From an uncultured Collinsella sp. (GTDB lineage Bacteria; Actinomycetota; Coriobacteriia; Coriobacteriales; Coriobacteriaceae): DNA of 49,851 bases. The notes below the pieces were generated by a model. That model ran no database searches. It saw nothing but the letters and a program-made list of their open reading frames with translations, and was not told the DNA's origin. Of this stretch, positions 34,952 to 43,434 are shown in pieces. Each line of letters begins with the position of its first letter. Positions within the stretch are counted from its first letter, which is position 1. The DNA is taken from positions 1 through 49,851 of the forward strand of contig UQPI01000011.1 of assembly GCA_900542945.1 (NCBI GenBank). The letters run 5' to 3'. The translations under genes were made by a program, and so were the position numbers.

Positions 34952-36447
34952 ACGCCCTCCTCGATAATGCGGTAGACATACTCCATGTCGAGCACCCCGC
35001 GCACGACGTCGGCCAGGCGGTCGAACTCGCGCGCACGGTGATCGGCCGCGGACGCCGCGCCCGCAGCACCCACGACGCTCTCGGGCAGGCCGCGCATGCG
35101 CGCGAGCGAGCGCGCGAGGGCGAGCGCAACCCCCGGTTCGTCGAACAGGCCGTGGAGATAGGTTCCGAACACGTTTCCGCAGGCCGCGCCTTCCGGTTTG
35201 CCGCCAATCGTGCCCGCAGGAGCGCAGGAGACGGTCGTTTCGCCGTCGTGAATCTCGTACCCGCGCGCCGTCATGCCGTTCCACACCGAAAACGCGCCTT
35301 GGGCGCCCGTGATGCGCAGTGTCGACTGGGCGAGGCGCTTTTCCTCCTTGAACACCGTACTTGCAGGGATGAGCCCGAGCCCGCGCGCGGTGCCAGCGCC
35401 TTCCCTGCCGTGCGGGTCGGAAAGCTCGTCTCCCAAAAGCTGGTAGCCTCCGCATATGCCGAGCACCGGCGTGCCCGCGCCCGAAAGCGCGCGTACACAG
35501 GCTCCGATGCCGCTAGCCGCAAGCCAGCGCGCGTCGTCGAGCGTAGTCTTCGAGCCGGGAAGCACCACCAGGTCGGGTCGGCCCAGATCGGTCGTCGAGG
35601 AAACGTAGCGCACGCCCACGCCGGGCACGCGCGAAAGCGGGTCGAAGTCGGTGAAGTTCGACAGATGCGGAAGACGCACGACGGCGACGTCGATGACGCC
35701 GCGCGCCTCGCGGGCAGATAGGCGCGGCGCGAGCGAGTCCTCGTCGTCCAGGTCGAGCGTAAGATACGGCACGACACCCACGACGGGAACCCCGCACATC
35801 TTCTCGAGCGGGGCCAAACCCGGGCGCAGGATTTCCACATCGCCGCGGAACTTGTTCACCACAAGCCCCCGCAAAAGCGCGCGGTCCTCGGGCGCAAGGA
35901 GCGCGACCGTGCCGTAGAGCTGGGCAAATACCCCGCCCGGGTCGATGTCGCCCGCAAGCAGCACGGGGGAGGACACGGCGCGCGCGAGCCCCATGTTGAC
36001 GATGTCATTTTCGGCAAGGTTGATTTCGGCGGGGCTGCCGGCGCCCTCGATGACGATGACGTCGTTTTCCTCCGCGAGCGAATCGAACGCCTCCAAAATC
36101 TGCGGCATGAGCGCCTTCTTTCGCGCGAAGTAGTCCCTCGCAGCGAAGGCTCCCTGCGCCTTGCCGGCCACGATGAGCTGGCTTCGGTGGCCGCTTTCGG
36201 GCTTGAGCAGGATGGGGTTCATGCGCACGTCGGGCGCGATGCCGCACGCCTCGGCCTGCATGATCTGGGCGCGCCCCATCTCGAGCCCGTCGGCCGTGAC
36301 ACCGCTGTTGAGTGCCATGTTCTGGCTCTTGAAGGGAGCCACGCGCAGGCCGTCCTGCGAAAGCACGCGGCACAGCCCAGCCGCAAGCAGGCTCTTCCCC
36401 GCGTTCGACATGGTGCCCTGGATCATGATGGGCTTCGCCCTACCCAC
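34948..36447 (-). CDS. cbiP: Cobyric acid synthase
   Basis: CbiP/CobQ amidates the b, d, e and g carboxylates of adenosyl-cobyrinic diamide using glutamine and ATP. The 499-residue protein has the DTBS-like ATPase half (IQGTMSNAGKSLLAAGLCRV near 8-27, KSQNMALNS) and the glutamine amidotransferase half, with the nucleophile in LGICGGYQLLG and the His in FGTYLHGLFD. I take GTG 36447 as the start: AAGGAGG lies nine bases upstream and it overlaps the cobD end by eight bases. Other starts would run further into cobD. Confidence 0.93.
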   Translation of the reverse strand: MGRAKPIMIQGTMSNAGKSLLAAGLCRVLSQDGLRVAPFKSQNMALNSGVTADGLEMGRAQIMQAEACGIAPDVRMNPILLKPESGHRSQLIVAGKAQGAFAARDYFARKKALMPQILEAFDSLAEENDVIVIEGAGSPAEINLAENDIVNMGLARAVSSPVLLAGDIDPGGVFAQLYGTVALLAPEDRALLRGLVVNKFRGDVEILRPGLAPLEKMCGVPVVGVVPYLTLDLDDEDSLAPRLSAREARGVIDVAVVRLPHLSNFTDFDPLSRVPGVGVRYVSSTTDLGRPDLVVLPGSKTTLDDARWLAASGIGACVRALSGAGTPVLGICGGYQLLGDELSDPHGREGAGTARGLGLIPASTVFKEEKRLAQSTLRITGAQGAFSVWNGMTARGYEIHDGETTVSCAPAGTIGGKPEGAACGNVFGTYLHGLFDEPGVALALARSLARMRGLPESVVGAAGAASAADHRAREFDRLADVVRGVLDMEYVYRIIEEGV

Positions 36448-37663
36448 GGGTATCGACCTCCTTCGCCGAGCCTCGGCCATCCGCGCCCGCCATAGCGCCG
36501 CTGAAAGAAGCGCCGCCCCGTTCGTCGGGTTCGCCTTCGCCCGATGCGCCTTCCGCCCGAAGCGCACGGCCGAACGCCATCGCAAGCCGGGCATTCTCCT
36601 TGCGCGTGCGCACCGCGACGCGGCACCAGAAACGGGACAGTACCGAAAACGAGTCGCACGTGCGGACCAAAACCCCCTGTTTATACAGGCGCTCGGGGAT
36701 GTCTTTCGCCGGCGTGCGGACTAAAAGGAAGTTCGCATCCGACGGCACGACGGAAAGCCCGAGCGAGGAGAGCTCGTGGGAAAGCCACGCTCGCTCGCCC
36801 GCCAATACATCGCGCGTGCGCGAGACGTATTCAACGTCCTCCAGGGCGGCGATGCCCGCGGCCTCGGCGACCGAGGAGACGGGCCACGCCTGCCCCGCCC
36901 GGCGAATCCCCTCGATGAGTTGGGCGTTTCCGCTGATCAGATATCCCAACCGCAACCCCGCCATTCCGTAGAGCTTGGTGAACGCGGAGAGCACGGCCAC
37001 ATGGCGCGAACACGCGGCGCGTGCGGCCACGCTCCTTTCGCGGGCGTCGGGCGCAAATCCGAGAAAGCACTCGTCCACGACGAGCAGCGCGCCCACCTGC
37101 TCGCAGCGGCAGGCCGCAGCATCGATCACACGGGGGTCGACGAGGCGCCCCGTCGGGTTGTTCGGATTGCAGAGGTACGCCACGTCTCTCGGCCCCTCGA
37201 TCGCGCGGGCGAAGGAGGCAGGCACGTCGAAGTCGTCCGCTTCGGAGAGCGGGAACTCCTGCACGCATGTGCCGTAGTACGATGCCGCCTCCGCATATTC
37301 AGAGAACGTCGGCGCGCACACGACGAGGCGTTTCGGGCGCACCGCCGCGGCGAGCCGCCAGATGATGTCGGACGCGCCCGCGCCGCAGACGATAGTATCT
37401 TCGGGAATGCCCTGGGCGCGCGCTAGGGCGCGAACGAGGGCGAGGCTTTCCCTATCGGGGTAGGCGTCGATTCGAGAAAGCGCCTTGCAAGCTGCGGCGA
37501 CGGCGCGCGGCGAGGGGCCTGCCGGATTCACGTTCACCGAGAAGTCAATGAGGTCGGAGGCGCCCCCTTCGCAAGCGATGCCGAGCGATTGCGCGCTGCC
37601 CCCATGCGTACGGGCGCGCAGGATTCCCCCGGCAGCCCGGGGCGCGGCGTGGTCTTCCCTCAT
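36440..37663 (-). CDS. cobD: Threonine-phosphate decarboxylase (PLP aminotransferase fold)
   Basis: CobD makes (R)-1-amino-2-propanol phosphate, the linker of the nucleotide loop. The 407-residue class I aminotransferase-fold protein contains the FSVNVNPAGPS entry, CNPNNPTGRLVD, DECFLGFAPD and the PLP-lysine stretch SAFTKLYGMAGLRLGY. A tail of about 40 Gly/Ala/Glu-rich residues at the end overlaps the cbiP start and is not part of the fold. The start overlaps cbiB by ATGA. In some naming schemes this is CobC; histidinol-phosphate aminotransferase is the nearest look-alike, but the context decides. Confidence 0.88.
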   Translation of the reverse strand: MREDHAAPRAAGGILRARTHGGSAQSLGIACEGGASDLIDFSVNVNPAGPSPRAVAAACKALSRIDAYPDRESLALVRALARAQGIPEDTIVCGAGASDIIWRLAAAVRPKRLVVCAPTFSEYAEAASYYGTCVQEFPLSEADDFDVPASFARAIEGPRDVAYLCNPNNPTGRLVDPRVIDAAACRCEQVGALLVVDECFLGFAPDARERSVAARAACSRHVAVLSAFTKLYGMAGLRLGYLISGNAQLIEGIRRAGQAWPVSSVAEAAGIAALEDVEYVSRTRDVLAGERAWLSHELSSLGLSVVPSDANFLLVRTPAKDIPERLYKQGVLVRTCDSFSVLSRFWCRVAVRTRKENARLAMAFGRALRAEGASGEGEPDERGGASFSGAMAGADGRGSAKEVDTRG

Positions 37664-38634
37664 GCCATCGCCCCCACGGCGAGCACGACCGCCGCGCGCG
37701 CGGCGCCGAAGACGACGAGCGCGCATACGGACGCAGCGAGCATGAGCCTTGTCGCCCGGGCGATGTCGCCCCACTCGATTTCGCGGGACGCGTCTCCTAT
37801 CGTCGGTTTCTCAACGAGCTTGCCGAAATACACCGCGGGTCCCGCCAGGCGCAGCCCGAGCGCGCCCGCGCACGCTGACTCGGTCTGCGCCGCGTTCGGG
37901 CTCGCATGGCGACGCCTGTCGCGGCGCCAGATGCGCGCCGCCCCGCGCGCGTCGAGCCCGACGATCGGGCACACGACGATCATGAGCAGAGCCGATAAGC
38001 GCGAGGGAATCCAGTTCAGCGCATCGTCGAGGCGCGCCGAAGCGCAGCCGAAGTCGATGTAGCGCTCGTTTTTGTAGCCCACCATGCTGTCGAGCGTGTT
38101 CACCGCCTTGTACGCCATGCCCAAGGGCGCACCCCCGATCATAAGGTAGAAAAGCGGCGCAATGACGCCGTCGCTCGCGTTCTCCGCCACCGTTTCCACG
38201 GCGGCGCGCGCGACGCCCTGCTCGTCGAGAACAGACGTGTCGCGTCCCACGATGAGCCCGACGGCTTCGCGCGCCGCGACAAGGCCGCCCTTCGAGAACG
38301 CACGGGCCACGGCCAGGCTCTGGCGGCGCAGCTCGCATGTCGCGAGAATCTGATAGCTCGCCCATGCCTCGACCACGAAGCGCAAGCCGGAGTGAACCAT
38401 GCCGCAAAGATGCAGGATTCCCCAGGTCAAAAGTCCACACGCAAGCGGAAGCGCCACGGCGAGCACAAGCCCTGCGGCGCGCGTGCCCGCGGACGTTTGC
38501 GGGAATGCGCGCCGCAGGCGGCCTTCGGCCCACGTGATCGCGCGCCCCATGGCGACGACGGGATGGGGAAGCCAGCGCGGGTCGCCGAAGGCAAGGTCGG
38601 CCGCGAACCCGGCGGCGACGGCAAGAATCGTCAT
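37660..38634 (-). CDS. cbiB: Adenosylcobinamide-phosphate synthase (membrane)
   Basis: CbiB joins aminopropanol phosphate to adenosylcobyric acid. The 324-residue integral membrane protein has the family opening DLAFGDPRWLPHPVVAMGR (about 13-31), hydrophobic helices near 53-75 and 290-320, and the signature ETVAENASDGVIAPLFY with YKAVNTLDSMVGYKN. Its start shares one base with the stop of the preceding gene (TGATG). It sits next to cobD, whose product it uses. Confidence 0.93.
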   Translation of the reverse strand: MTILAVAAGFAADLAFGDPRWLPHPVVAMGRAITWAEGRLRRAFPQTSAGTRAAGLVLAVALPLACGLLTWGILHLCGMVHSGLRFVVEAWASYQILATCELRRQSLAVARAFSKGGLVAAREAVGLIVGRDTSVLDEQGVARAAVETVAENASDGVIAPLFYLMIGGAPLGMAYKAVNTLDSMVGYKNERYIDFGCASARLDDALNWIPSRLSALLMIVVCPIVGLDARGAARIWRRDRRRHASPNAAQTESACAGALGLRLAGPAVYFGKLVEKPTIGDASREIEWGDIARATRLMLAASVCALVVFGAARAAVVLAVGAMA

Positions 38635-39635
38635 CACAGGGCATCGCCCCCCGAAGCGGGGCGAACGTCGCGAAGGCAGCGCCCATCCCAGGTGGCGGCC
38701 CATGCGCCGCCCGGCTCGGTATGCACGTCGAAGTATCCCATTCTCGGGACAGCTAGCTCGGAGAGCAGCGCTTTCACGGTACCCGCGTGAACGACGAAGA
38801 CGGCGCGCCCACTCCCCTGGGCGCGCTCCGATTTGCACGCCTCCCGAAACGCCGCGACGACGCGGCGGGTGAAATCGCTCTTGTCCTCGCCATGCGGGCA
38901 GCGCGTCTCGCACCAGGAGTCTACCCAGGCGCGATAGCGCGCATCCTCTTTAAGCTCGGCGGCGCTTCGCCCCTCGAAGTCGCCGAAATCCATCTCGCGC
39001 AGACCGGGGCACGCCATAAGCTCCGCGTTCGGGAAGAGGATGCGCGCCGTCTGGTCGGTGCGGACCATGCCGCTCGTGATAACACGGAACACGTCACGAT
39101 CGCACGCGAGGTCGCTCAAAGCGCGCTCGCCCGCAATCGACAGGGGCTCGTCGGTGCCCGCCCCGCTGTAGCGATGGTCTTCCGTGCCCGCCGTGGAACC
39201 ATGGCGCACGAAGACGACTTCCAAAGGCGCGCCCGCGCCCTGCGTCCCTCGAGGCGCATCGGCAAGGTTTCCTTTGATGACCTGGGGAATCCCGCACGTC
39301 ATACGCACGACGACGTCGGCGCGCGCAGCGAGCGCGCATCCCAGGCGCCCCGCGCGCTCGCGCCATTGGGCGTCTTCCGCACGCATGGGGACGACCCCCG
39401 AGCCGACCAAGGGCAGAATCACTGCGTCGAAGCCGATCAGCCGCTCGAGCGCCCGGTCAGCGTCGAGCGCGCGTACGAGTTCCTCAGCACGGTATGCGAC
39501 GCGGCCGGCAAAAGCCGCGGGCACGCCGCCCTCCGCAAGCTGCGCCGCGTCGACGAAATCGTCCGCCGCGAACCCGAGCTTTTCACGCACGAAGGTCCTC
39601 TTCCCCGAATGCGCGCCACCTACCACGAGCATCAT
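38634..39635 (-). CDS. CobU-like P-loop domain fused to CobC-type alpha-ribazole phosphatase
   Basis: Residues 1-140 or so resemble a CobU kinase/guanylyltransferase: P-loop GGAHSGKRT (6-14) and the CobU-like ending TCGIPQVIKG. The HRxxR region seen in the complete CobU nearby is absent. From about 160 a histidine phosphatase domain begins (LEVVFVRHGSTAGTED), with LREMDFGDFEGRSAAEL and the second His in VVHAGTVKALL. This half matches CobC, which removes phosphate from alpha-ribazole or adenosylcobalamin 5'-phosphate. The start overlaps cobS as ATGA. Since a full cobU lies two genes away, the N-terminal part is probably a duplicated, altered copy. Confidence 0.8.
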   Translation of the reverse strand: MMLVVGGAHSGKRTFVREKLGFAADDFVDAAQLAEGGVPAAFAGRVAYRAEELVRALDADRALERLIGFDAVILPLVGSGVVPMRAEDAQWRERAGRLGCALAARADVVVRMTCGIPQVIKGNLADAPRGTQGAGAPLEVVFVRHGSTAGTEDHRYSGAGTDEPLSIAGERALSDLACDRDVFRVITSGMVRTDQTARILFPNAELMACPGLREMDFGDFEGRSAAELKEDARYRAWVDSWCETRCPHGEDKSDFTRRVVAAFREACKSERAQGSGRAVFVVHAGTVKALLSELAVPRMGYFDVHTEPGGAWAATWDGRCLRDVRPASGGDAL

Positions 39636-40399
39636 AGGAGCATGCCCCCCGCCACCAGCATGGCAAGCATCGCGAGCTCGGCCCATTGCAGAAACCATCC
39701 GGCCAAATCCCCCGTCACCCCGCCGAAGCGGGACAGGGCAACATGGCGGTACCACGCGAGCGCCAAAAGCCCCGCCACCGCCATAAGGGCGCCGACGGCC
39801 TGAGCGCACGCGACCATCCCTGCAGCCGAAGCCGCAGCGAAAGCGCAAAGCGGCACGACGATCGCCGCGCGCTTCTTCGCAGGCGAGAGCCCCGCGGCCA
39901 TGCCGTCCGCCCGCGCGGCAGGCCAGCATTCAACGGCGAGCCCCGAAAGCGAGCGGGAGAACACGAGCGAGCACAGAAGCGCGAGGAACGCCCCCGCCGT
40001 AAGCGGCAGCGCGGTGAACAGGGAAAACTGCAGAATAAGGTACACAACAACACCAATGACCCCGAAGGCGCCCGCCCGCGGGTCGTGCATGATCTCGAGC
40101 TTTCGCTCGCGCGGGGCCCAACTTGCAAGCGCATCGGAGGTGTCGCAGAGCCCGTCTAGGTGGATGCCTCCCGTCACCGCCACAGGCAGCGCCACGAGCA
40201 CGGCCGCGACGATGGTCGCGGGCACGCCGAGCAGGTTCGCAACGTGTCCCCACGCCGTCATGAGGAACCCTTCCGCAAGGCCCACCAGGGGAAACGCGGC
40301 AAGCGCATGGGTTGACCCGAAATCGGTCCAGGCCGATTTCGGGACGGGGATGCGCGAGAACGTTCCGAACGCCGCGCCGATTGCCTCTGCTATCTTCAC
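39632..40399 (-). CDS. cobS: Cobalamin synthase (adenosylcobinamide-GDP ribazoletransferase)
   Basis: CobS joins adenosylcobinamide-GDP to alpha-ribazole (phosphate). The 255-residue polytopic membrane protein has FSRIPVP near its start, the signature GGIHLDGLCDTSDAL (metal-binding acidic residues), MHDPRAGAFGVIG and hydrophobic helices through the second half. The start is a GTG overlapping the cobU stop as GTGA; AAGG just upstream is inside cobU. Neighbouring cobU and cobT supply its substrates. Confidence 0.92.
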   Translation of the reverse strand: MKIAEAIGAAFGTFSRIPVPKSAWTDFGSTHALAAFPLVGLAEGFLMTAWGHVANLLGVPATIVAAVLVALPVAVTGGIHLDGLCDTSDALASWAPRERKLEIMHDPRAGAFGVIGVVVYLILQFSLFTALPLTAGAFLALLCSLVFSRSLSGLAVECWPAARADGMAAGLSPAKKRAAIVVPLCAFAAASAAGMVACAQAVGALMAVAGLLALAWYRHVALSRFGGVTGDLAGWFLQWAELAMLAMLVAGGMLL

Positions 40400-40944
40400 C
40401 TTGTAGGTCCTTCGCCTTTCATCCACACGGGAATCCCGCATACCACTTCGACTGCGCGGTCGGCCAGCGCCGCCACGCCCGCGTTCACGCGCGCGAGCGC
40501 GCGCCTCCATGCCTCGGTCCCCTCATCGTAGCGCATCTCATCGGCGAACACGTCGACGGTGACCACCACCGTATACGCAGCGGCCTGAGCGAGCCGTTCA
40601 ATGCCTCCGAGCACCTCGCGCGCCACAGCGTCAGGGTCACGCGGGGACAAGCCGCCTTCCGCGAAGAGCTCGTTCGCAACCAGGTTGCCCACGTCCTCCA
40701 AAAGAAGCGTGCAGCCGCGCGGAAGCCCGGGCACTGCGGCGCCCACGTCACGCGTGCACTCGAGGGTAGAAAACCCCTTGCCCTCGCGCAGCGCCCGATG
40801 GCGCGCGATACGGCGGGCGCCATCTTCCCCGAAGGGCTCCATCGTTGCGAGGTACACGCGGGGGCCGTCGTGCCCGAGGCACAGGGACTCGGCGTAGGCG
40901 CTCTTGCCGCTCGCGGCGGCGCCGATGACGAGCGTCACCTTCAT
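40396..40944 (-). CDS. cobU: Adenosylcobinamide kinase / adenosylcobinamide-phosphate guanylyltransferase
   Basis: CobU phosphorylates adenosylcobinamide and then adds GMP. The 182-residue protein has P-loop GAAASGKSAYAE (8-19), the RHRALREGKGFSTLE region (His carrying GMP) and LLLEDVGNLVANELF, and ends VVCGIPVWMKG. The usual RP-x-x-W after HR is RALREGKGF. The start overlaps cobT by ATGA. This is the intact copy; a relative lies fused to a phosphatase at 38634-39635. Confidence 0.92.
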   Translation of the reverse strand: MKVTLVIGAAASGKSAYAESLCLGHDGPRVYLATMEPFGEDGARRIARHRALREGKGFSTLECTRDVGAAVPGLPRGCTLLLEDVGNLVANELFAEGGLSPRDPDAVAREVLGGIERLAQAAAYTVVVTVDVFADEMRYDEGTEAWRRALARVNAGVAALADRAVEVVCGIPVWMKGEGPTR

Positions 40945-42083
40945 TTCCCGGCCTCGAAATGCTCGTAAGCAGCCATACCAGTCGCCGTGAACGTCTTCCC
41001 ATCCCGGTACACGCACAGCGCCGAATCCAGAAGGGGCAGATACGCCATGGCGCCCGCGCCCTCGCCCAAGTGCATGCCTGCGTCGAGGGGTGCCTTTAAG
41101 TCGAGCTCGCGAAGGAGCTCCTGGCTTGCGGGTTCGCTTGATGCGTGGGTGCCCACGAGGTAGCCCAAGACGTTGGGGCACAGGCGCGCTGCGCACAGGG
41201 CCGCCGTACAGGATATGACCCCGTCGAGGAGCGCCGGCGCCTTCGAGGCCGCGGCCCCCAGGTAGAAGCCGCACATCGCCGCAATGTCGAAGCCGCCCAC
41301 CTTCGAAAGCACGTCGATCGGGTCGGCGGGATCGGGCGAGTTCGCGTCGATAGCGTGCTCGACCACGTCGCGCTTGCGCGCGAGTGAGGCGTCCGAGAGC
41401 CCCGCGCCGCGCCCGACGAGGCTCCGCGCTTCCGCCCGAATGAGCACTGCGGCCACCGCCGCCGAGGTGATCGTGTTGCCGATGCCCATCTCGCCCGCGG
41501 CGAGAAGGCGCACGCCGGTGCGGGCAAGCCCGCACGCGACGGCGATTCCGACCTCGATCGCGCGCACGGCCCCATCGCGAGACATAGCGGGGCCGTGCGC
41601 GATGTTGCCGCTCCCCCGCCGCACGTTCGCGCGCACCATGCGCGTGTCTTCTATACCCCGGGCCATACCCACGTCGACGGGCACGACCTCGGCACCCGCG
41701 AACGCCGCCATGCGGCAGGCGCTCGTGGCCCCCTCGCACATGTTGCGCGCGACGGCTCGCGTCACGTCTTGCCCGCTTTGCGACACGCCTTCGGCAACGA
41801 CCCCGTTGTCGGAGAAGAATACCGCGAGCGCACGGGGGAACTCGGCCACCTCGGCGCTCCCCTGAGCTGCGGCGATACACGCGACGGCGTCTTCAAAGTC
41901 GCCCAATCCCCCCAAGGGGTGCGCGATGGAGTCCCACGCGGCGTACGCGGCGGCGCGGGCGCACTCGTCTGCGGGCGCGATCCGGGAGAGCGCGGATTCG
42001 AGCACGGCGCCCGGCGCCGACGAGAACGCGCGCTCGACTTCCTCGCGGATGCAGGCAAGCGCGGTTTCGGTTGCTTCAGCCAT
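40941..42083 (-). CDS. cobT: Nicotinate-nucleotide-dimethylbenzimidazole phosphoribosyltransferase
   Basis: CobT makes alpha-ribazole phosphate (or the equivalent for another lower base). The 380-residue protein has VFFSDNGVVAEGVS, the GEMGIGNTITSAAVA motif and the catalytic-Glu region MHLGEGAGAM near 340. GAGAGGAGACGGC precedes the ATG at 42083, which overlaps the cbiA end by eight bases. The lower base cannot be told from this; no bza or bluB gene is in the window. Confidence 0.92.
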   Translation of the reverse strand: MAEATETALACIREEVERAFSSAPGAVLESALSRIAPADECARAAAYAAWDSIAHPLGGLGDFEDAVACIAAAQGSAEVAEFPRALAVFFSDNGVVAEGVSQSGQDVTRAVARNMCEGATSACRMAAFAGAEVVPVDVGMARGIEDTRMVRANVRRGSGNIAHGPAMSRDGAVRAIEVGIAVACGLARTGVRLLAAGEMGIGNTITSAAVAAVLIRAEARSLVGRGAGLSDASLARKRDVVEHAIDANSPDPADPIDVLSKVGGFDIAAMCGFYLGAAASKAPALLDGVISCTAALCAARLCPNVLGYLVGTHASSEPASQELLRELDLKAPLDAGMHLGEGAGAMAYLPLLDSALCVYRDGKTFTATGMAAYEHFEAGK

Positions 42084-43434
42084 GCCGTCTCCTCTCTGCG
42101 AACGACGCCGCGGCAGACGCGAACGCGCGCGCAACGTCGGGGTTCGCAGGATAGTACACATGCGGGAAGCCCGCAACCAGGGACGGGGTGGTCGACATGC
42201 ACGGCCAGCCCTTGTCGCGCCGGGGCTTCTGCGCCCAGAAGTCGCCGCCCGGGCAGGTGGACTGCCAGTAGTGGAACTCGTGCGCGCGGATGCGTGTGCC
42301 GCGCGGCCCGTAGAGCCCGTCGCGTTGGGAAGTGAGCACCCCGTACCCGAAATGGGACAGCCTTCCCCCATTCTCGCTTGCGCCCTCAAGGGCGCCCGTA
42401 ACAGGCCAGCGCCGCCCCTCGCTATCGGCGATTTCGCGCTGCAGGTACAGAAACCCACCGCATTCGGCGACCGTCGGCATGCCGGATTCCACCGCGCGCC
42501 GCACCGCCTCGCGCATCGGCGCGTTCTCGGAGAGCTGCCGCGCATGGAGCTCCGGGCTTGTCCCCCGGGGCAACTCGCTATCACACAGGGGGCTGAAAAA
42601 GGCCAGCTCGCAACCCAGGTCCTCGAGCGCGCGCAGGTTCTCCTCGTAGTAGAACGAGAACGCCTCGTCACGCGCGACGGCGACGATGGGCCGCGTTCCC
42701 GCGATCGGCTCCAACCGGTAAGGTTCCTCGCGGATATCGGGTGCCGTTGCCGCTATTTCGAGCAAGCGGTCGACGTCGACGCTCTTTTCCACCAGCTCGG
42801 CCATCTTGTCGATGCGCGCGGAGAGCTGCTCGACCTCGTCGGCGGTCACAAGCCCCAGATGCCGGCTTTTGAGCGAGAACGTCTCGTCGGCGGGGATATT
42901 CCCCAAAACCGCGACGCCCGTGTGCTTCTCGATCGCAGGCGCCGCGTAGGCGCAGGCAGCGGCGCTCGTCTTGTTCAGCACGACGCCGCGCACGTTCGCA
43001 CAAGGCAGGAACTCGGCGATGCCGCGGATTACGGCGGCGAGCGATAAAGACGCCCCGCGCCCGTTCACCACTAAAACGACCGGCGTTTCCGTGTCGCGCG
43101 CAACCTGGTAGCTGCTCGCGTCGGCCACGCCGGGCGCCATGCCGTCGTAGAAGCCCATGACCCCCTCGAGCACCGCGACATCCGCGCCCGCGGCGCCGCG
43201 TGCGAGCAGGGCGCGCAGCGTCGGGGCGTCGGTGAAGAAGCCGTCTAAGTTGCCCGAGCGCGCACCCACGACGCGGCGATGAAAGAGCGGGTCAATGTAG
43301 TCGGGACCGCATTTGAAGGCCGCGCATGCAAGGCCGCGACGCGCGAGCGCGCGCAGGAGCGCGCACGTGACGACCGTCTTGCCGCTCCCGCTCGAGGGCG
43401 CAGCGACCATGAAGCGCGGGATGGACGTGCTCAC
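42076..43434 (-). CDS. cbiA: Cobyrinate a,c-diamide synthase
   Basis: CbiA amidates the a and c carboxylates of cobyrinic acid with glutamine and ATP. The 452-residue product shows PSSGSGKTVVTCAL (ATPase loop, 13-26), KCGPDYIDPLFH, EGVMGFYDG and, in the amidotransferase half, the nucleophile in VAECGGFLYLQ and the His stretch HEFHYW. The start is a GTG overlapping the cbiET stop as GTGA. The length fits the family. Confidence 0.94.
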   Translation of the reverse strand: MSTSIPRFMVAAPSSGSGKTVVTCALLRALARRGLACAAFKCGPDYIDPLFHRRVVGARSGNLDGFFTDAPTLRALLARGAAGADVAVLEGVMGFYDGMAPGVADASSYQVARDTETPVVLVVNGRGASLSLAAVIRGIAEFLPCANVRGVVLNKTSAAACAYAAPAIEKHTGVAVLGNIPADETFSLKSRHLGLVTADEVEQLSARIDKMAELVEKSVDVDRLLEIAATAPDIREEPYRLEPIAGTRPIVAVARDEAFSFYYEENLRALEDLGCELAFFSPLCDSELPRGTSPELHARQLSENAPMREAVRRAVESGMPTVAECGGFLYLQREIADSEGRRWPVTGALEGASENGGRLSHFGYGVLTSQRDGLYGPRGTRIRAHEFHYWQSTCPGGDFWAQKPRRDKGWPCMSTTPSLVAGFPHVYYPANPDVARAFASAAASFAERRRHG

